A stretch of DNA of 64,000 nucleotides, from the NCBI GenBank assembly GCA_963844575.1, contig CAWJOU010000005.1:2356001-2420000 (forward strand), in the 5' to 3' direction. A program made the translations under genes and the position numbers. Within the stretch, counting starts at the first letter, position 1. The number at the start of each line of letters is the position of its first letter. This DNA comes from DASZUK01 sp963844575. Lineage in GTDB: Bacteria > Actinomycetota > Acidimicrobiia > Acidimicrobiales > RAAP-2. This document shows positions 1 through 10,314 of the stretch, one piece after another. The notes under the pieces are model-generated. The model saw only the letters and a program-made list of their open reading frames with translations, made no database searches and had not been told where the DNA came from.

Positions 1-1422
1 GAGCGGTCGCGCTTACCTCTTCAACGGCATGAGTACCTGAGGCGATGCTCGGCGCCTTCAAGGCCCGAGCCATCCCGGGCAACGTGAACTACCGCTACGT
101 CGAAGCCGAGCTGCTCCAGCTACTCGGCGACATGGCGCCGCGGGCCATCGTCTTCGACGGTCGGTTCGCATCGCGACTGGCCGCGGTCGTCGACCAACTG
201 CCGCAGCGGCCGCTCCTATTGCAGGTGGCCGCCGGCGGTGGGCCGGCGGAGCCGTTGCTGCCGGGCGCGGTCGACTACGAAACCGCACTGGCCGGCGCCA
301 GCCTGGCTCGCCCACCGGTCGACTGGTCGCCGGACGACCTCTACACGCTCTACACCGGCGGGACGACCGGCCAGCCGAAAGGCGTCCTGTGGCGCCAGGC
401 CGACGTCTTCGTCGCCGCGATGGGCGGGTGGAACTTCCGAGAACGGCGCGAGTGGCGGTCGATCGACGAGATCGTCGACACCGCGATCGCCCGGCCCGGA
501 CCCTGCGCTCTGTCTGCGCGCCGTTCATGCACGGCACCGGCCAATGGGTGGCGTTCCAGGCTCTCCACGCCGGCGGATCGGTCGTCGTCCCGCCGGTCGT
601 CGATCGCTACGACGCGGCGGATGTGCTCGACACCATCGAAGCCGAACGGGTGACGCTGCTCGTGATCGCCGGCGAGGCATTCGCCCGCCCGCTGCTCGAC
701 GCCGTCGGCGGCCGGCCCCGCGACCTGACGTCGCTGACCACCGTCGCGTCGTCTGGGGCCGCCCTCTCGCCCGCGTCCGTCGAGGAACTGCGACGCCGGC
801 TCCCTGGTCTGCGGGTTCGCGACACCGTCGGCTCGTCGGAGGCTGGCCTGCAGGCCGAGGTCTTCACGGCCGACGGGACCGGGCTCCCGCCGAGCTTCCA
901 GCCGACGCCGGGGACGTGCGTCGATCGACGAGACGATGACCCGCGTGCTCGCGCCGGACCACGACGGTGTCGGGTGGCTGGCCCGGTCCGGTCGGGTGCC
1001 GCTCGGCTACCTCGGCGACGCCGAGCGGACCGCGCGCACCTTCCCGACGGTCGACGGCCAACGGATGGCCGTCCCCGGCGACCGGGCCCGCCTGCTGGCC
1101 GACGGTCGCATCGAGCTGCTCGGACGGGACGCGACGACGATCAACACCGGCGGCGAGAAGGTCTTCGCCGAGGAGATCGAGGCCGCCGTACGGGCCGACC
1201 CGGCCGTGCGCGACGTCGTCGTCGTCGGTCGACCGAGCGAACGGTGGGGGAGCGAGGTCGTCGCTCTCGTCCAGCCCGAGCCCGGCGCCACGCTCGACCG
1301 TGACCGGCTGCGGGCGACGTGCACCGACCGGCTGGCCCGCTACAAGCTGCCGAAGACATTCGTCGAGGTCGACGCGGTCCGGCGCAGCCCGTCCGGCAAG
1401 GTCGATCTCGGCTGGGCCCTGA
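1..1422 (+). CDS. Acyl-CoA synthetase (AMP-forming), 5'-truncated by the window edge and frame-broken
   Basis: Adenylate-forming ligase that would activate a carboxylic acid to its CoA thioester through an acyl-AMP. Visible pieces are TLYTGGTTGQPKGVLWR (ATP-binding P-loop type motif, near 350-400), GSSEAGLQ near 835-850, INTGGEKVFAEEIEAAV near 1140-1185 and PSGKVDL with the C-terminal catalytic Lys near 1390-1405. The protein enters the window already started (SGRAYLFNG in frame 2). Frame breaks lie near 24-40, 501-503, 916-922 and 1410-1420. Restoring one A, one G, one C and one CG respectively repairs the first three regions. A TGA at 1420-1422 is the likely stop, seven bases before the next gene. 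Motifs are intact between breaks, so sequencing error is more likely than decay. Confidence 0.7.
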
Positions 1423-1428
1423 TCGGTC

Positions 1429-2792
1429 GTGGCCCCAGCCGCCGCCCCGTCAGTTGCCGCGCCGACGACACGCGCACCGGGTCCCGTCCCGCCCGCCTAC
1501 CGGCCGGACGATCGGTTGCCGGTCGGGCCCGACGACCCGGTCGACGCGGTCGTCGATGCCGTCCGCCGATGGGTCGTCGACCGGGTACCGGCCGCGTGGG
1601 TGGCCGCCGGGCAGGAAGGTGGCGCGGCGGCCGTCCGTCGGGTGCGGAGCCGGTCCGAGTACGAGGCGTGGTACCCGGTCTTCGCCGCTTCCGGGCTCGC
1701 CGTGCCCGGGTGGCCGACCGACTACGGGGGCCTCGACCTGGCGGCCGCCACCGTGCGTCGGATCGACGCCGAGCTGGCGCCGTACCACCTCGGTCGGCTC
1801 AACCCGCTCGGCCTCAACCTGGTGGCGCCGGCGCTGTTCGCCCACGGTACCGAGGCGCAGCGACGCCGGTACCTGCCGCCGCTCGTCCGCAACGAGGAGC
1901 GGTGGTGCCAGCTGTTCAGCGAGCCCGGTGCCGGCTCGGACCTGGCGTCGCTGGCCACCCGGGCCGTCCGCGACGGCGACGACTGGGTCGTCGACGGCCA
2001 GAAGGTCTGGACGACGTGGGCCCACCGGTCGGACCTCGCCGTCCTGCTGGCCCGGACCGATCCGGACGTGCCCAAGCGCCGTGGGCTGACGTACTTCGTC
2101 GTCGACCTCCGTTCGCCGGGCGTCGACGTGCGGCCGCTCCGTCATATGGGTGGCGACGTCGAGTTCAACGAGGTCTTCCTGACGCTGTCCGTGTCCCCGA
2201 CGGCCAGCGGATCGGCGAGGTCGGCGAGGGCTGGGCGGTGGCCAACGCGACGCTGTCGGGCGAGCGCCAGATGGTGTCCGGCGCGGGGTCCGGTGGCGTC
2301 GACCGGATCGGCGGCCGCGGTGTCGAGCACCTCGTCGCCCTGGCTCGACGCCCGGCGACGGACGGCCGACGGCGGTGGGACGACCCGCTCGTCCGCCAGA
2401 CGTTGATGCGGCTCTACGCGGAGGAGCGCATCCGTGACTGGACGAACCAGCGGGTGCGGGCCCAGGTCCGCGCCGGATGGTCGCCGGGACCGGAAAGCTC
2501 GATCGGCAAGGTGCACCAGGGTGCGCTGAACCAGCGGGCGCAGCTGCTCGCGGTCGATCTGCTCGGCCTCGATGCGCTCGCCTGGGTACCTGGCGAGCCG
2601 GCGGCCGGCGCGGACGGGTACGGCGCCGGCCTGCCCGCCGAGGTCCGGGGATGCTGCGCAGTCGGGCGAACACGATCGAGGGCGGCACGACCGAGGTCAA
2701 CAAGAACGTCATCGGCGAGCGTGGTCCTCGGGCTACCTCGGGAGCCGGACCCCTTCCGGTCGACGGTCTGGCGCGACGTGCCGCGGAGCTGA
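1429..2792 (+). CDS. Acyl-CoA dehydrogenase, frame-broken
   Basis: FAD-dependent acyl-CoA dehydrogenase expected to introduce an alpha,beta double bond into an acyl-CoA. Frame 1 from the GTG at 1429 gives the N-terminal and middle domains with the family signature QLFSEPGAGSDLASLATRA and VVDGQKVWTTWAH. After a missing G near 2177-2181 (CTGACG for CTGGACG) the protein continues in frame 0 (EVGEGWAVANATLSGERQM). A lost G near 2647-2650 and a lost CG near 2720 give NTIEGGTTEVNKN and VLGLPREPDPF, ending at the TGA of 2792. Length after repair is about 454 residues, as for large FadE paralogues. It starts just after the ligase and converges with the hydratase at 2800. Confidence 0.72.
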
Positions 2793-2799
2793 CCGACCG

Positions 2800-3596
2800 T
2801 TACAGGTCCTGCCACTGCGGCTCCCGCTTCTCGGCGAACGCTCTGGGGCCCTCCTGCTGGTCGGGGTGGCCCCAGATGGCCGACGAGCTCACGGGCGCCG
2901 GCCCGGCAGGCGTCGGTGAGGCCCATCTCGAGCGCCCCCCAGAGCGCGCGCTTCGTGGCGGCCATGGCGGCCGGGGAGTTCCGGGCGATCGTCTCACCGA
3001 GCTCCTGGGCGGCCTCCCGGAGGCGCTCGGGCGGGTCGACGACCTGGCTGACCATGCCGAGCTCGTAGGCCCGTTGCGGCCGACATCCGTTCGTAGCGCC
3101 CCACGAACGCCATCCGCATGACCGCTTCGGCCGGCATCTTGCGGAGCAGACCGATGGCCTCGATGGCGACGACCTGCCCGACGGACACGTGCGGGTCGAA
3201 GAACTGGGCATCCGAGGCGGCGATGACGATGTCGGCGTCGGCCACCCAGTGAAAGCCGCCGCCGGCGCAGATGCCGTTGACCGCCGTGATCACCGGCTTC
3301 CAGACCTGTTGGTGCCAGGCCGTGAAGTGCAGGTCGAACGTCTCCGAGCGACTCCCGGTAGCGCTCCATGCCTGACGCCGTCGGTGGCGACCTCGGTGAC
3401 GTCGACGCCCGTCTGGAACGCCCGGCCCTCGCCGGTGTGGACGATGACCCGCACCGCCGGGTCGTCGTCGAGCTCCCGCCAGGCCACCGCGAACTCGTCG
3501 CGCATCGGCGGCGTTCATGGCGTTGAGCTGATCGGGCCGGTTGTTGATGAGCCAGCCGACCGGTCCGTGGCGCTCGACCTTCAGATGCTCGTACAT
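2800..3596 (-). CDS. Enoyl-CoA hydratase/isomerase family protein, frame-broken
   Basis: Crotonase-fold protein, probably hydrating an enoyl-CoA. Reading from the ATG at 3596: MYEHLKVERHGPVGWLINN, then after a CG lost from a CGCG tract near 3505 RDEFAVAWRELDDDPAVRV, then the oxyanion-hole segment VITAVNGICAGGGFHWVADA, then SVGQVVAIEAIGLLRKMPA, and finally the ELGMVSQVVDPPERLREAA and WGHPDQQEGPRAFAEKREP segments in other frames, ending at 2800. At least four breaks near 3505, 3370, 3355, 3085 and 2880. The closing WGHPDQQEGPRAFAEKREP is typical of this crotonase group. It lies downstream of the dehydrogenase at 3687-4835 on the same strand. A very similar paralogue is at 8098-8828. Confidence 0.7.
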
Positions 3597-3686
3597 CTAC
3601 ATTTTATATCTTTGGGTACCCTCGCCCGCCGGGCCCGCCGAGGACCCCGTCTATAGCAGTATAAAGTTATAACCGATGGCGGGACT
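3597..3686. promoter_or_regulatory. AT-rich gap upstream of the minus-strand hydratase
   Basis: About 90 bases, much richer in A+T than the surroundings. It holds a TATAAAATG-like box just before the hydratase start on the minus strand and the perfect 8-bp palindrome GTTATAAC inside a TATA-rich run at 3655-3675. It may be a promoter/operator for the hydratase. No gene is seen here. Confidence 0.35.
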
Positions 3687-4835
3687 TCACGAGCGAGCGT
3701 CGGTCATCCTAGCTCGGGGCAGGCCGAGCAGCCGGGTGGCGACGATCGTCCGCTGGATCTCCTGCGAGCCGCCGTAGACGCTCGCCGCCCGGGACCACAG
3801 GTATTCGTGGAGCTCGGCCGGATGCCGGCCGAGCAGTGGTCCGGTGCCGAGCAGGTCCATGCGTCGTGTGGGCGAGCGCCTGCTCGGTGCGGACCATCAA
3901 CAGCTTGTCGACGGAGACCTCCGTCTCGGAGCCGAGACCCTTGGCCCGCCGGGACAGCGTGCGGAGGATGTGGGCCCGAAGGACCTGGAGGTCGACGGAC
4001 GACCGGGCCAGCCGTATGCCGTCGTCACGCAGCGCGACCGTCGGCGGCGCGCGTCGGTCAGCGAGCCGCAGGCCGCGGCGCAGGTCGGCCAGGAAGCCGA
4101 CGTCGGCCGGTCCCCGCTCGAACGAGACCGTCGACATGGCGATCCGCCAGCCGTCGCCGGCGTCGCCCACCCGGTTGACCGCCGGCACGCGGACGTCGTC
4201 GAAGAAGACCTCGGCGAACTCCAGGCTCCCGGTCATCTGCCGGAACGGCCGCACGGTCAGGCCCGGCGTCGTCATCGGGACGAGGAAGCACGACATGCGC
4301 CTGGTGATCCGGTGCGTCCGGCTCCGACCGGGCGAGCAGCAGGCACCAGTGCGCCCAGTGGGCTTCGGAGGTCCAGACCTTCTGGCCGTTGACGACGTAC
4401 TCGTCGCCGGCCCGCTCGGCCCGGGTGGTGAGCGACGCCAGGTCGGAGCCGGCGTCCGGTTCGCTGAACCCCTGGCACCACCGCTCGTGGCCGCTGAAGG
4501 CCGGCGGCAGGAACCGCTGCCGCTGCGCTTCGGTGCCGTACATGCAGGATGACCCGGGCGATGTAGCCGTAGTGCCACGCCGAGGGCAGGCCGGCCGACC
4601 CGAGCTCGTCGAGGACGATCGCCTCGTAGACCGGACCGAGACCGCGGCCACCGTAGGCCTCGGGGAACGAGACGGCCGCCCAGCCGCCGTCGAACAGCCG
4701 GCGCTGCCACTCGCCGAGCCGAGCCATCCGTTCGTCGTCGCCGTCCGGCAGAGGTGCGAACGGGAGCTGATCGTCGATCCACCGCCGCAGCTCGTCCCGG
4801 AACGCCGCCTCGTCGGCCGTGTCGCCGAAATCCAC
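3687..4835 (-). CDS. Acyl-CoA dehydrogenase, frame-broken
   Basis: Flavin acyl-CoA dehydrogenase. The N-terminus MDFGDTADEAAFRDELRRW fits a GTG start at 4835, followed by AVSFPEAYGGRGLGPVYEA. After a break near 4545 comes CQGFSEPDAGSDLASLTTRA with VVNGQKVWTSEAHWA, then in a further frame TGSLEFAEVFFDDVRVPA. The C-terminus, in yet another frame, reads SVYGGSQEIQRTIVATRLL and GLPRARMTDARS, stopping at a TGA at 3687-3689; a TAG at 3709 lies in a wrong frame. Repaired length is about 380 residues. It is divergent from the dehydrogenase at 4852, and the two could form a heteromeric FadE pair, as known for side-chain steroid dehydrogenases; that pairing is inference. Confidence 0.7.
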
Positions 4836-4851
4836 CGTCGCAGGTATCGCA

Positions 4852-5886
4852 TGGAACGCGACGCTGAACGACGAGGAGAGCCTGCTCGCCGAGACGGCTG
4901 GGCGGGTCGCCGCCGGCCTGTCCGGCGACGCCGGCGACGTCGATGCCGACCGGGCCTGGCGGGCGTTGGACGAGAGCGGTTTCGTCGCGATGCGGGCCGA
5001 CTCCGGGCCCGGCGGCGCGTCAGTGGTCGACGTGGTGCTGTGCGTGGAAGCCTTCGGGCGGGCGGCATCGGCCATCCCGCTCGTCGGTCCGCTGCTGGCC
5101 GTCGAGCTGCTCCGAGTGGCCCGGACGGGCGATGAGGGGGACGGGCGGAGCACAGCTGACGGCGGCGGGCGGGCGACGATCGCCCTCGACGGGACCCTCG
5201 GTGACGTCGCCGGTGCCGCTCTCGGGGCCGCGGGCGCCTTCGGGGCCGCCGGGACCGCGATGGCCTTCGACGCCTTGGGGGCATCGGCGGCGGTGGGACT
5301 GGATGGCGGTCGGCCGGTGGCGGTCGACGTCGGGCCGCCAGTCGCCGGGTCGGCCGATCTGTCGCGGGTGGTCGCCGAGCTGACCGGCGAGCCCCGGCCG
5401 ATCGGCGGTGCCGTCGATGCCGCCGGGCTCGAACGGTGGCGGGTCGTTCGGCCTCGGTGGTGGTCTGCGCGGACATGGTCGGGGCGATGGCCGGTGCGCT
5501 GGCGATGGCCGTCGCGTATGCCGGACAACGCCGCCAGTTCGGCCAGCCGATCGGCTCGTTCCAGGCCATCCAGCATCTCTGCGCCGAGCAGCACGTCAGC
5601 CTGGAGGCCGCTCGCAGCGTCACGTACTACGCCGCCTGGGCGGTCGACGGTCCCGACGGCGGCCGACGGCGCTGACGGTCGCCCGGGTGGCCAAGGCATA
5701 CGTCGGCCCGGGTGGGCCGGCAGGTCGGCGAGGCCGTCCTCCAGGTCCACGGCGGCATCGGCCAGACGTGGGAGTGCGACGCCCACCGCTACCTGCGACG
5801 GCTGCTGGTCGACCGGGCGGTCCTGGGCGACGAGCACCACCAGGAGCAGCGCTGGCGAGCAGCTGCTGGCCGGCCGTCAGGACTGA
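4852..5886 (+). CDS. Acyl-CoA dehydrogenase (short, ACAD-like), frame-broken
   Basis: Acyl-CoA dehydrogenase paralogue. The N-terminus NDEESLLAETAGRVAAGL lies in frame 1; the ATG at 4852 needs a small repair, and a GTG at 4819 is an alternative start. The poorly conserved middle is alanine/glycine rich. After breaks near 5450, 5670 and 5705 the conserved C-terminal helices follow: DMVGAMAGALAMAVAYAGQR, then FGQPIGSFQAIQHLCAEQH, and QVHGGIGQTWECDAHRYLRR. It ends GEQLLAGRQD at 5886. The breaks fit GG to G near 5450, GGG to GG near 5670 and an extra C near 5710. About 345 residues after repair, short for the family and typical of the second member of FadE pairs. Confidence 0.66.
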   Translation, partial: WNATLNDEESLLAETAGRVAAGLSGDAGDVDADRAWRALDESGFVAMRADSGPGGASVVDVVLCVEAFGRAASAIPLVGPLLAVELLRVARTGDEGDGRSTADGGGRATIALDGTLGDVAGAALGAAGAFGAAGTAMAFDALGASAAVGLDGGRPVAVDVGPPVAGSADLSRVVAELTGEPRPIGGAVDAAGLERWRVVRPRWWSARTWSGRWPVRWRWPSRMPDNAASSASRSARSRPSSISAPSSTSAWRPLAASRTTPPGRSTVPTAADGADGRPGGQGIRRPGWAGRSARPSSRSTAASARRGSATPTATCDGCWSTGRSWATSTTRSSAGEQLLAGRQD

Positions 5887-5997
5887 CGGCCCGAGTGGTT
5901 GAGACAGCCCGTGGCGGTGGTGGCCCACCGATCAGCCTAATCTAAGGTTTAGGACACGAGGGATCGGCGGAACCGCGCCGATGAGCGGAGACGGGAG
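5887..5997. promoter_or_regulatory. Gap with an imperfect inverted repeat before the dehydratase gene
   Basis: Contains CCTAATCTAAGGTTTAGG at 5936-5953 (5-bp arms CCTAA/TTAGG), an AT-rich island in otherwise GC-rich DNA, followed by a Shine-Dalgarno-like GGGAG just before the ATG at 5998. It is a plausible promoter or operator. Confidence 0.3.
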
Positions 5998-7256
5998 ATG
6001 GCCGAGCCGGCGATCACCGACGAGGGCATCGCCCGGCTGCGCGAGCGGATCGGCATCCCCGTCCCGCATCCGATGCCCCCGCACTACCGGCGGCCGGACG
6101 TCGACGCGTTCCGCAACGTGGCGATCGCCTACGGCGACGACAACCCGCTGTGGTGCGACCCGGCGTACGGCCGGCGCTCCCGCTGGGGCGGCCCGATCGC
6201 CCCGCCGCCGCTGGTCGGCGGCGACACGCCTGATCGGCGAGAACGAGGTCGCCGACGTGGCGCGCCGAGCACGGCGAGCTGATGAAGGGCGACCCGCTGC
6301 GCGGCGTGCACGCCTTCTACTCGGCGAGCGCCCGCGAGTGGTGGGCGCCGCTGCGTCCCGAGCGCCGCGTGCTTCCGCCGCAACGCCCTGGTCGGCGTGC
6401 TCGACAAGCCGAGCGAGTTCGCCGGCCGGGCCGTCCACGAGTGGACCGGCGAGGTCTTCCGCGACGACGACGGGCACGTGCTGGCCGGTCAGTACCGGCT
6501 GATGATCCGCACCGAGCGCAGCGAAGGCGCGGGAACGCAAGAAGTACGACGCCATCGAGCTCAGCCCCTACACCGACGACGAGATCGACGCAGATCGACG
6601 CCCAGTACGCGCAGCGAGGGCCCGCGCGGGCGCCGAGCCGCGCTGGTACGAGGACGTGGCCGAGGGCGACGCGGTCGGGCCCGATGGTCAAGGGCCCGCT
6701 GACCGTCACCGACATGGTCTGCTGGCACGTCGGCATGGGCATGGGCCTCTACGGGGTGAAGCCGCTGCGGCTGGGCTACGAGAACCGCCAGCGGATCCCG
6801 CGCTTCTTCCACCGCGACGAGCTGAACGTCCCCGACGTGATGCAGCGGGTGCACTGGGACCCCGAGTTCGCCCGGCGGTCCGGCAACCCGACGACCTTCG
6901 ACTACGGCCGGATGCGCGAGACGTGGCTCATCCACCTCTGCACCGACTGGATGGGCGACGACGCCTGGCTGTGGAAGCTGGACTGCGAGTTCCGCCTGTT
7001 CAACTACGTCGGCGACACCCAGTGGCTGCGACGGCACGGTCGTCCGCAAGCTACCTGGCCGACGGCGACCGCCCGGCGGTCGAGCTCGAGCTGCGGGCCG
7101 TCAACCAGCGGGGGCAGATGACCACGCCGGGCCACGCCACCATCCTGCTGCCCGAGCCGCGAGCACGGGCCGGTGCGGCTGCCGGATCCGCCGGGCGGGG
7201 CCAGCGACCTGCAGGGCGCCCTCGAGGCCGTGGCCGCCGGGTTCTCCCGGAGCTAG
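5998..7256 (+). CDS. MaoC/FAS1-like hot-dog acyl dehydratase (large, two-domain), frame-broken
   Basis: Two-hot-dog-domain acyl-CoA dehydratase of about 415 residues after repair, probably an enoyl-CoA hydratase acting on a bulky substrate. The N-terminal domain reads MAEPAITDEGIARLRERIG and PHYRRPDVDAFRNVAIAYGD. The middle reads VLDKPSEFAGRAVHEWTGEV. The C-terminal domain carries VKGPLTVTDMVCWHVGMGMG, then NPTTFDYGRMRETWLIHL and RAVNQRGQMTTPGHATILLP, ending at a TAG at 7254-7256. At least six frame breaks occur between 6230 and 7170. A Shine-Dalgarno-like GGGAG precedes the ATG. It is followed six bases later by a hydratase, suggesting one transcript. Confidence 0.66.
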
Positions 7257-7262
7257 GCGGTC

Positions 7263-8089
7263 GTGCTGAGCGTACGAGGAGTCGCACGGGCTCGACGGTC
7301 GTCGCTGGCCGACGGCGTGCTCCGGCTCCGGCTCGATCGCCCGAGCAAGCGCAACGCCCTGACCGACGACATGGTGGCCGCCTTCATCGCCGCCGCTCGA
7401 CGTGGCCGGCCAGGACGAGGCGGTGCGGGCCATCGTCCTCACCGGCGCCGGCGACCACTTCTGCAGCGGCTTCGACATCGTGGGCCGCAACGCACGGCCG
7501 GACGCGGCCGGCCGCGGGTCGGGAGCATCCAGCGGCGGCTGCCCGTCCCAGGCCCACCGACTGATCCCGTTGCTGCTCTCGGTCCAGGTGCCGGTGGTCT
7601 GCGCGGCCCGCGGATGGGCGGCCGGGATCGGCCTGCAGATCGCGCTGGCGGCCGACGTCGACCGTCGTGGCCGACGACGCCCGGCTGTGGGAACCGTTCG
7701 CCGAGCGGGGTTCACGCCCGACAGCGGCGGCCACCTGGCTGCTGCCCCGCCGGGTCGGCGAGGTCCGGGCGCGGGAGATGCTGCTGCTCGGCCGGGTCGT
7801 CTCCGGCACGGAGGCGGCCGACGTGGGGGATGGTCCACCGACGCCGTACCGGCCGCCGACCTCGACCGACGCGGCCGAGGCGCTGGTCGAGCCGCTGGCG
7901 GCCGGGCCGACGGTGGCGCTCGGGCCTGACCAAGTGGCTGCTCCACGCCGGCCGCGCAGGCCGTCGCTCGAACAGCAGCTGCGCAACGAGGCGCTTCGCC
8001 ATGGAGCTCGGCTCGCGGAGCGAGGACTTCCGGGAAGGGCTCGCGGCGTTCTGAAGGAGAAGCGGCCGCCCGACTTCGGCGGCCGATAG
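7263..8089 (+). CDS. Enoyl-CoA hydratase/isomerase family protein, frame-broken
   Basis: Crotonase-family protein of about 270 residues after repair. Segments in order are GVLRLRLDRPSKRNALTDDM, then IVLTGAGDHFCSGFDIVGRN, the oxyanion-hole stretch VVCAARGWAAGIGLQIALAA, WEPFAERGFTPDSG-like sequence near 7690-7735, LLPRRVGEVRAREMLLLG, and the C-terminal FREGLAAFKEKRPPDFGGR ending at 8089. The last motif is the usual tail of crotonases of this group. At least five frame breaks. The GTG at 7263 follows the dehydratase stop by six bases. Confidence 0.68.
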
Positions 8090-8097
8090 ACCGGGCG

Positions 8098-8828
8098 ATG
8101 AGCGGCCGCTACGGCACGCCTGGAGGTGACGCAGGGACGGGCCGGTGGGCTGGCTGGTGTTCGACCGGCCGGGCGTCGGCAACGCCGATCGACGCCACGA
8201 TGTTCGAGGAGCTGCCCGATGGCCTGGGCGGAGCTGGACGCCGACCCGGCCGTCCGGGTGATCGTCAACACCGGCAACGGGCGCGGCCTTCCAGACCGGG
8301 ACTCGACGTGGTCCAGCTGGCCCGCGACCCGGGGGCGCTGAGAGAGCAGTCGCGCCGGCACTCGAGGGACGCCGACCCTGCGAATGACGGCCCGGCACAA
8401 CCGCGATCTGGCAAGCCGGTGATCGCCGCGGTCAACGGCACGCTGCGCCGGCGGGGGCCTGCATTTCGTGGCCGACGCCGACATGGTCATCGCCTCGGCC
8501 GACGCTCGGTTCATCGGATCCCCACGTGTCGGTTGGACAGGTCAGCGCCTTCGAAACCATCGGACTCGCTCGCACAAGGATCGCCGGCCGAGCGCCGTCT
8601 TCCGGATGGCGCTCACCGGCCGCCACGAGGATGCTCGATGCCGTCGCCGCCTACCGATTGGGACTGGTGAGCCAGGTCGTCGAGCCACCGGACCAGCCTC
8701 GGCCGCGTAGCCCAGGAGTTGGGGGAACGGATCGCTCGTACGCCGCCGGACGTCCTCCGGGCGACCAAGCAGGCGATGTGGGCCGCCTTCGAGCGTCCTG
8801 GGCGGACAACCGATCGGTCACTCCTTGA
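8098..8828 (+). CDS. Enoyl-CoA hydratase/isomerase family protein, heavily frame-broken
   Basis: Crotonase paralogue closely resembling the one at 2800-3596. Readable segments are VGWLVFDRPG-like sequence near 8140-8180, AWAELDADPAVRVIVNTGNG, KPVIAAVNGT with a GGGLHFVADADMVIASADARF core across a break, HVSVGQVSAFETIGLAR, VAAYRLGLVSQVVEPPD and GERIARTPPDVLRATKQAM. About ten frame breaks in 730 bases, the densest damage in the window. The likely end is the TGA at 8826-8828, converging with the ligase at 8849. Confidence 0.62.
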
Positions 8829-8848
8829 TCGGCGACCGTGTCGGCGGC

Positions 8849-10305
8849 CTAGCCGAGCTCCCCGGCGGCGTACCGGTCAGCCATCTGGCGTCGGAGCAGT
8901 TTGCCGGCTTCGTTGCGGTCGAGGTGGGTCGACGGCCCGGAAGGCCACCGGCACCTTGTACGGGACGAGGTGTTCGCGGCACAGCGGCTTCGAGCGCGGA
9001 CGGGTCCATGGGCTGCGCCGTCGTGGGGGACGACGAGGGCCACCGGCACCTCGCCGAGCCGATCGTCGGCGGCCCCGACCACCGCCGCGTCGTCGACCGC
9101 GCGGCGACAGCCGGAGGACCTCTTCGATCTGGTCCGGGAACACCTTGTTGCCGCCTCGGTTGATCAGATCGCTGCCGCGGCCCTCGATCCAGACGAACCC
9201 TTCGGCGTCTACCCGGGCCAGGTCGCCGGTGTCGAGGTAGCCCTCGCCGTCGTGGCGGTCTCGAAGTTCGCCGCCGGCCGCATAGCCAGCCGCCATACGA
9301 TCCGGCCGGACGAACAGCCGGCCGACCGTCCCGGTGACGACCGGGTCACCGTCGATCGTCGACGACCTTGATCGAGGATGCCCGAGTGCGGCCGTCCGGC
9401 CGCACCGAGCTTCTCGGGGTAACTGCCGGGCGTCAGCGGCCGTCCAGCCGATGACCTCGCCCAGCTCGGCCTGGCCGTAACTGTTGAGGACGACCACGTC
9501 GAACTTGTCGGCGAACCGGCGGCCCTGCAGAGGCGAGAGCGGGGCAGTGATGCTGCGGACGTACCGCAGCGGCCGCAGGTCGGTGACGTCGGTCGGCGTC
9601 GATCGAGGGCGACCATGGCCGCCGGCGGGAGCACGGTTGAGCGGATGCCATGGCGACGGACCAACTCGGCGAACGTCGTCGGGATTGAATCGGTCCATGA
9701 TGACGAGCGAGGCCCCGGCCCGGAGGCCGAAGAGGGCGTTGTAGACGCCAGAGTTGAGGGCCAGCGACGTCGGGATCAGGTTCGGGCTGGGCGGTCGTCG
9801 CGAGCGACGGCCGGCTCGGCCGGCCGGAGGGACATCGAGCACACGGTCGATGAGCTCCAGCGTAGGCCGCATGGGTGTGAACGATCGGCTTCGGTGGTCC
9901 GGTGGTCCCGGAGGTCCAAAGGATGAAGGCGGCCGCCGGCGACGTAGCGCCGGTCGCCGGGCCAGGCGGTGCAGGCCGGCAGCGTCGAGGACGGCGGCCG
10001 CGCCGGTCGATCTCGAGCATGTGCCGCCGCTCGCTCCGCCTCGGCGCGCTCTCGGGTTGAGCGGGACGAAGACGGCGCCGGCCAACCAGATCCCCGACCA
10101 TGGCGCAGATCGACCTCTGGCCCGTTCGGCAGGCTGACGGCGACCGCCTGGCCGGGCTGGATGCCCGATGCTGGTGAGCGATGCCGGCGATCCGGCGGGC
10201 CTCCTGGCGGGCTTCGCCGGCGGTCACCGAGCGGTCGATCGGTGAAGAGGAGGTCGCTCCGTCGTCGGCCATCGGGTGGTCCATGAGGACGGCGGCCAAG
10301 CTCAT
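8849..10305 (-). CDS. AMP-dependent acyl-CoA synthetase/ligase, frame-broken
   Basis: Adenylate-forming ligase of about 480 residues after repair. From the ATG at 10305: MSLAAVLMDHPMADDGATSS, FILWTSGTTGPPKPIVHTHA (P-loop motif), SLALNSGVYNALFGLRAGAS, VVVLNSYGQAELGEVIGWTA (A5-type motif), GYLDTGDLARVDAEGFVWIE, GSDLINRGGNKVFPDQIEEV, and a C-terminal LVPYKVPVAFRAVD plus NEAGKLLRRQMADRYAAGEL with the conserved Lys. It begins nine bases after the stop of the GntR regulator gene on the same strand, so the regulator and ligase probably form one operon. Many frame breaks, ending abruptly at its 5' end. Confidence 0.66.
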
Positions 10306-10314
10306 ACAGGTTGC

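Noticed and set aside
936..2792. A 618-residue protein spanning ligase and dehydrogenase
   Set aside because: It joins the ligase C-terminus to an out-of-frame Arg/Gly/Pro-rich stretch and then the dehydrogenase end; it is a product of frame breaks.
1..10305. A genuine pseudogene island or decayed catabolic cluster
   Set aside because: Breaks are concentrated in homopolymers and CGCG tracts while motifs are intact; sequencing error explains them better, though short reads are needed to settle it.
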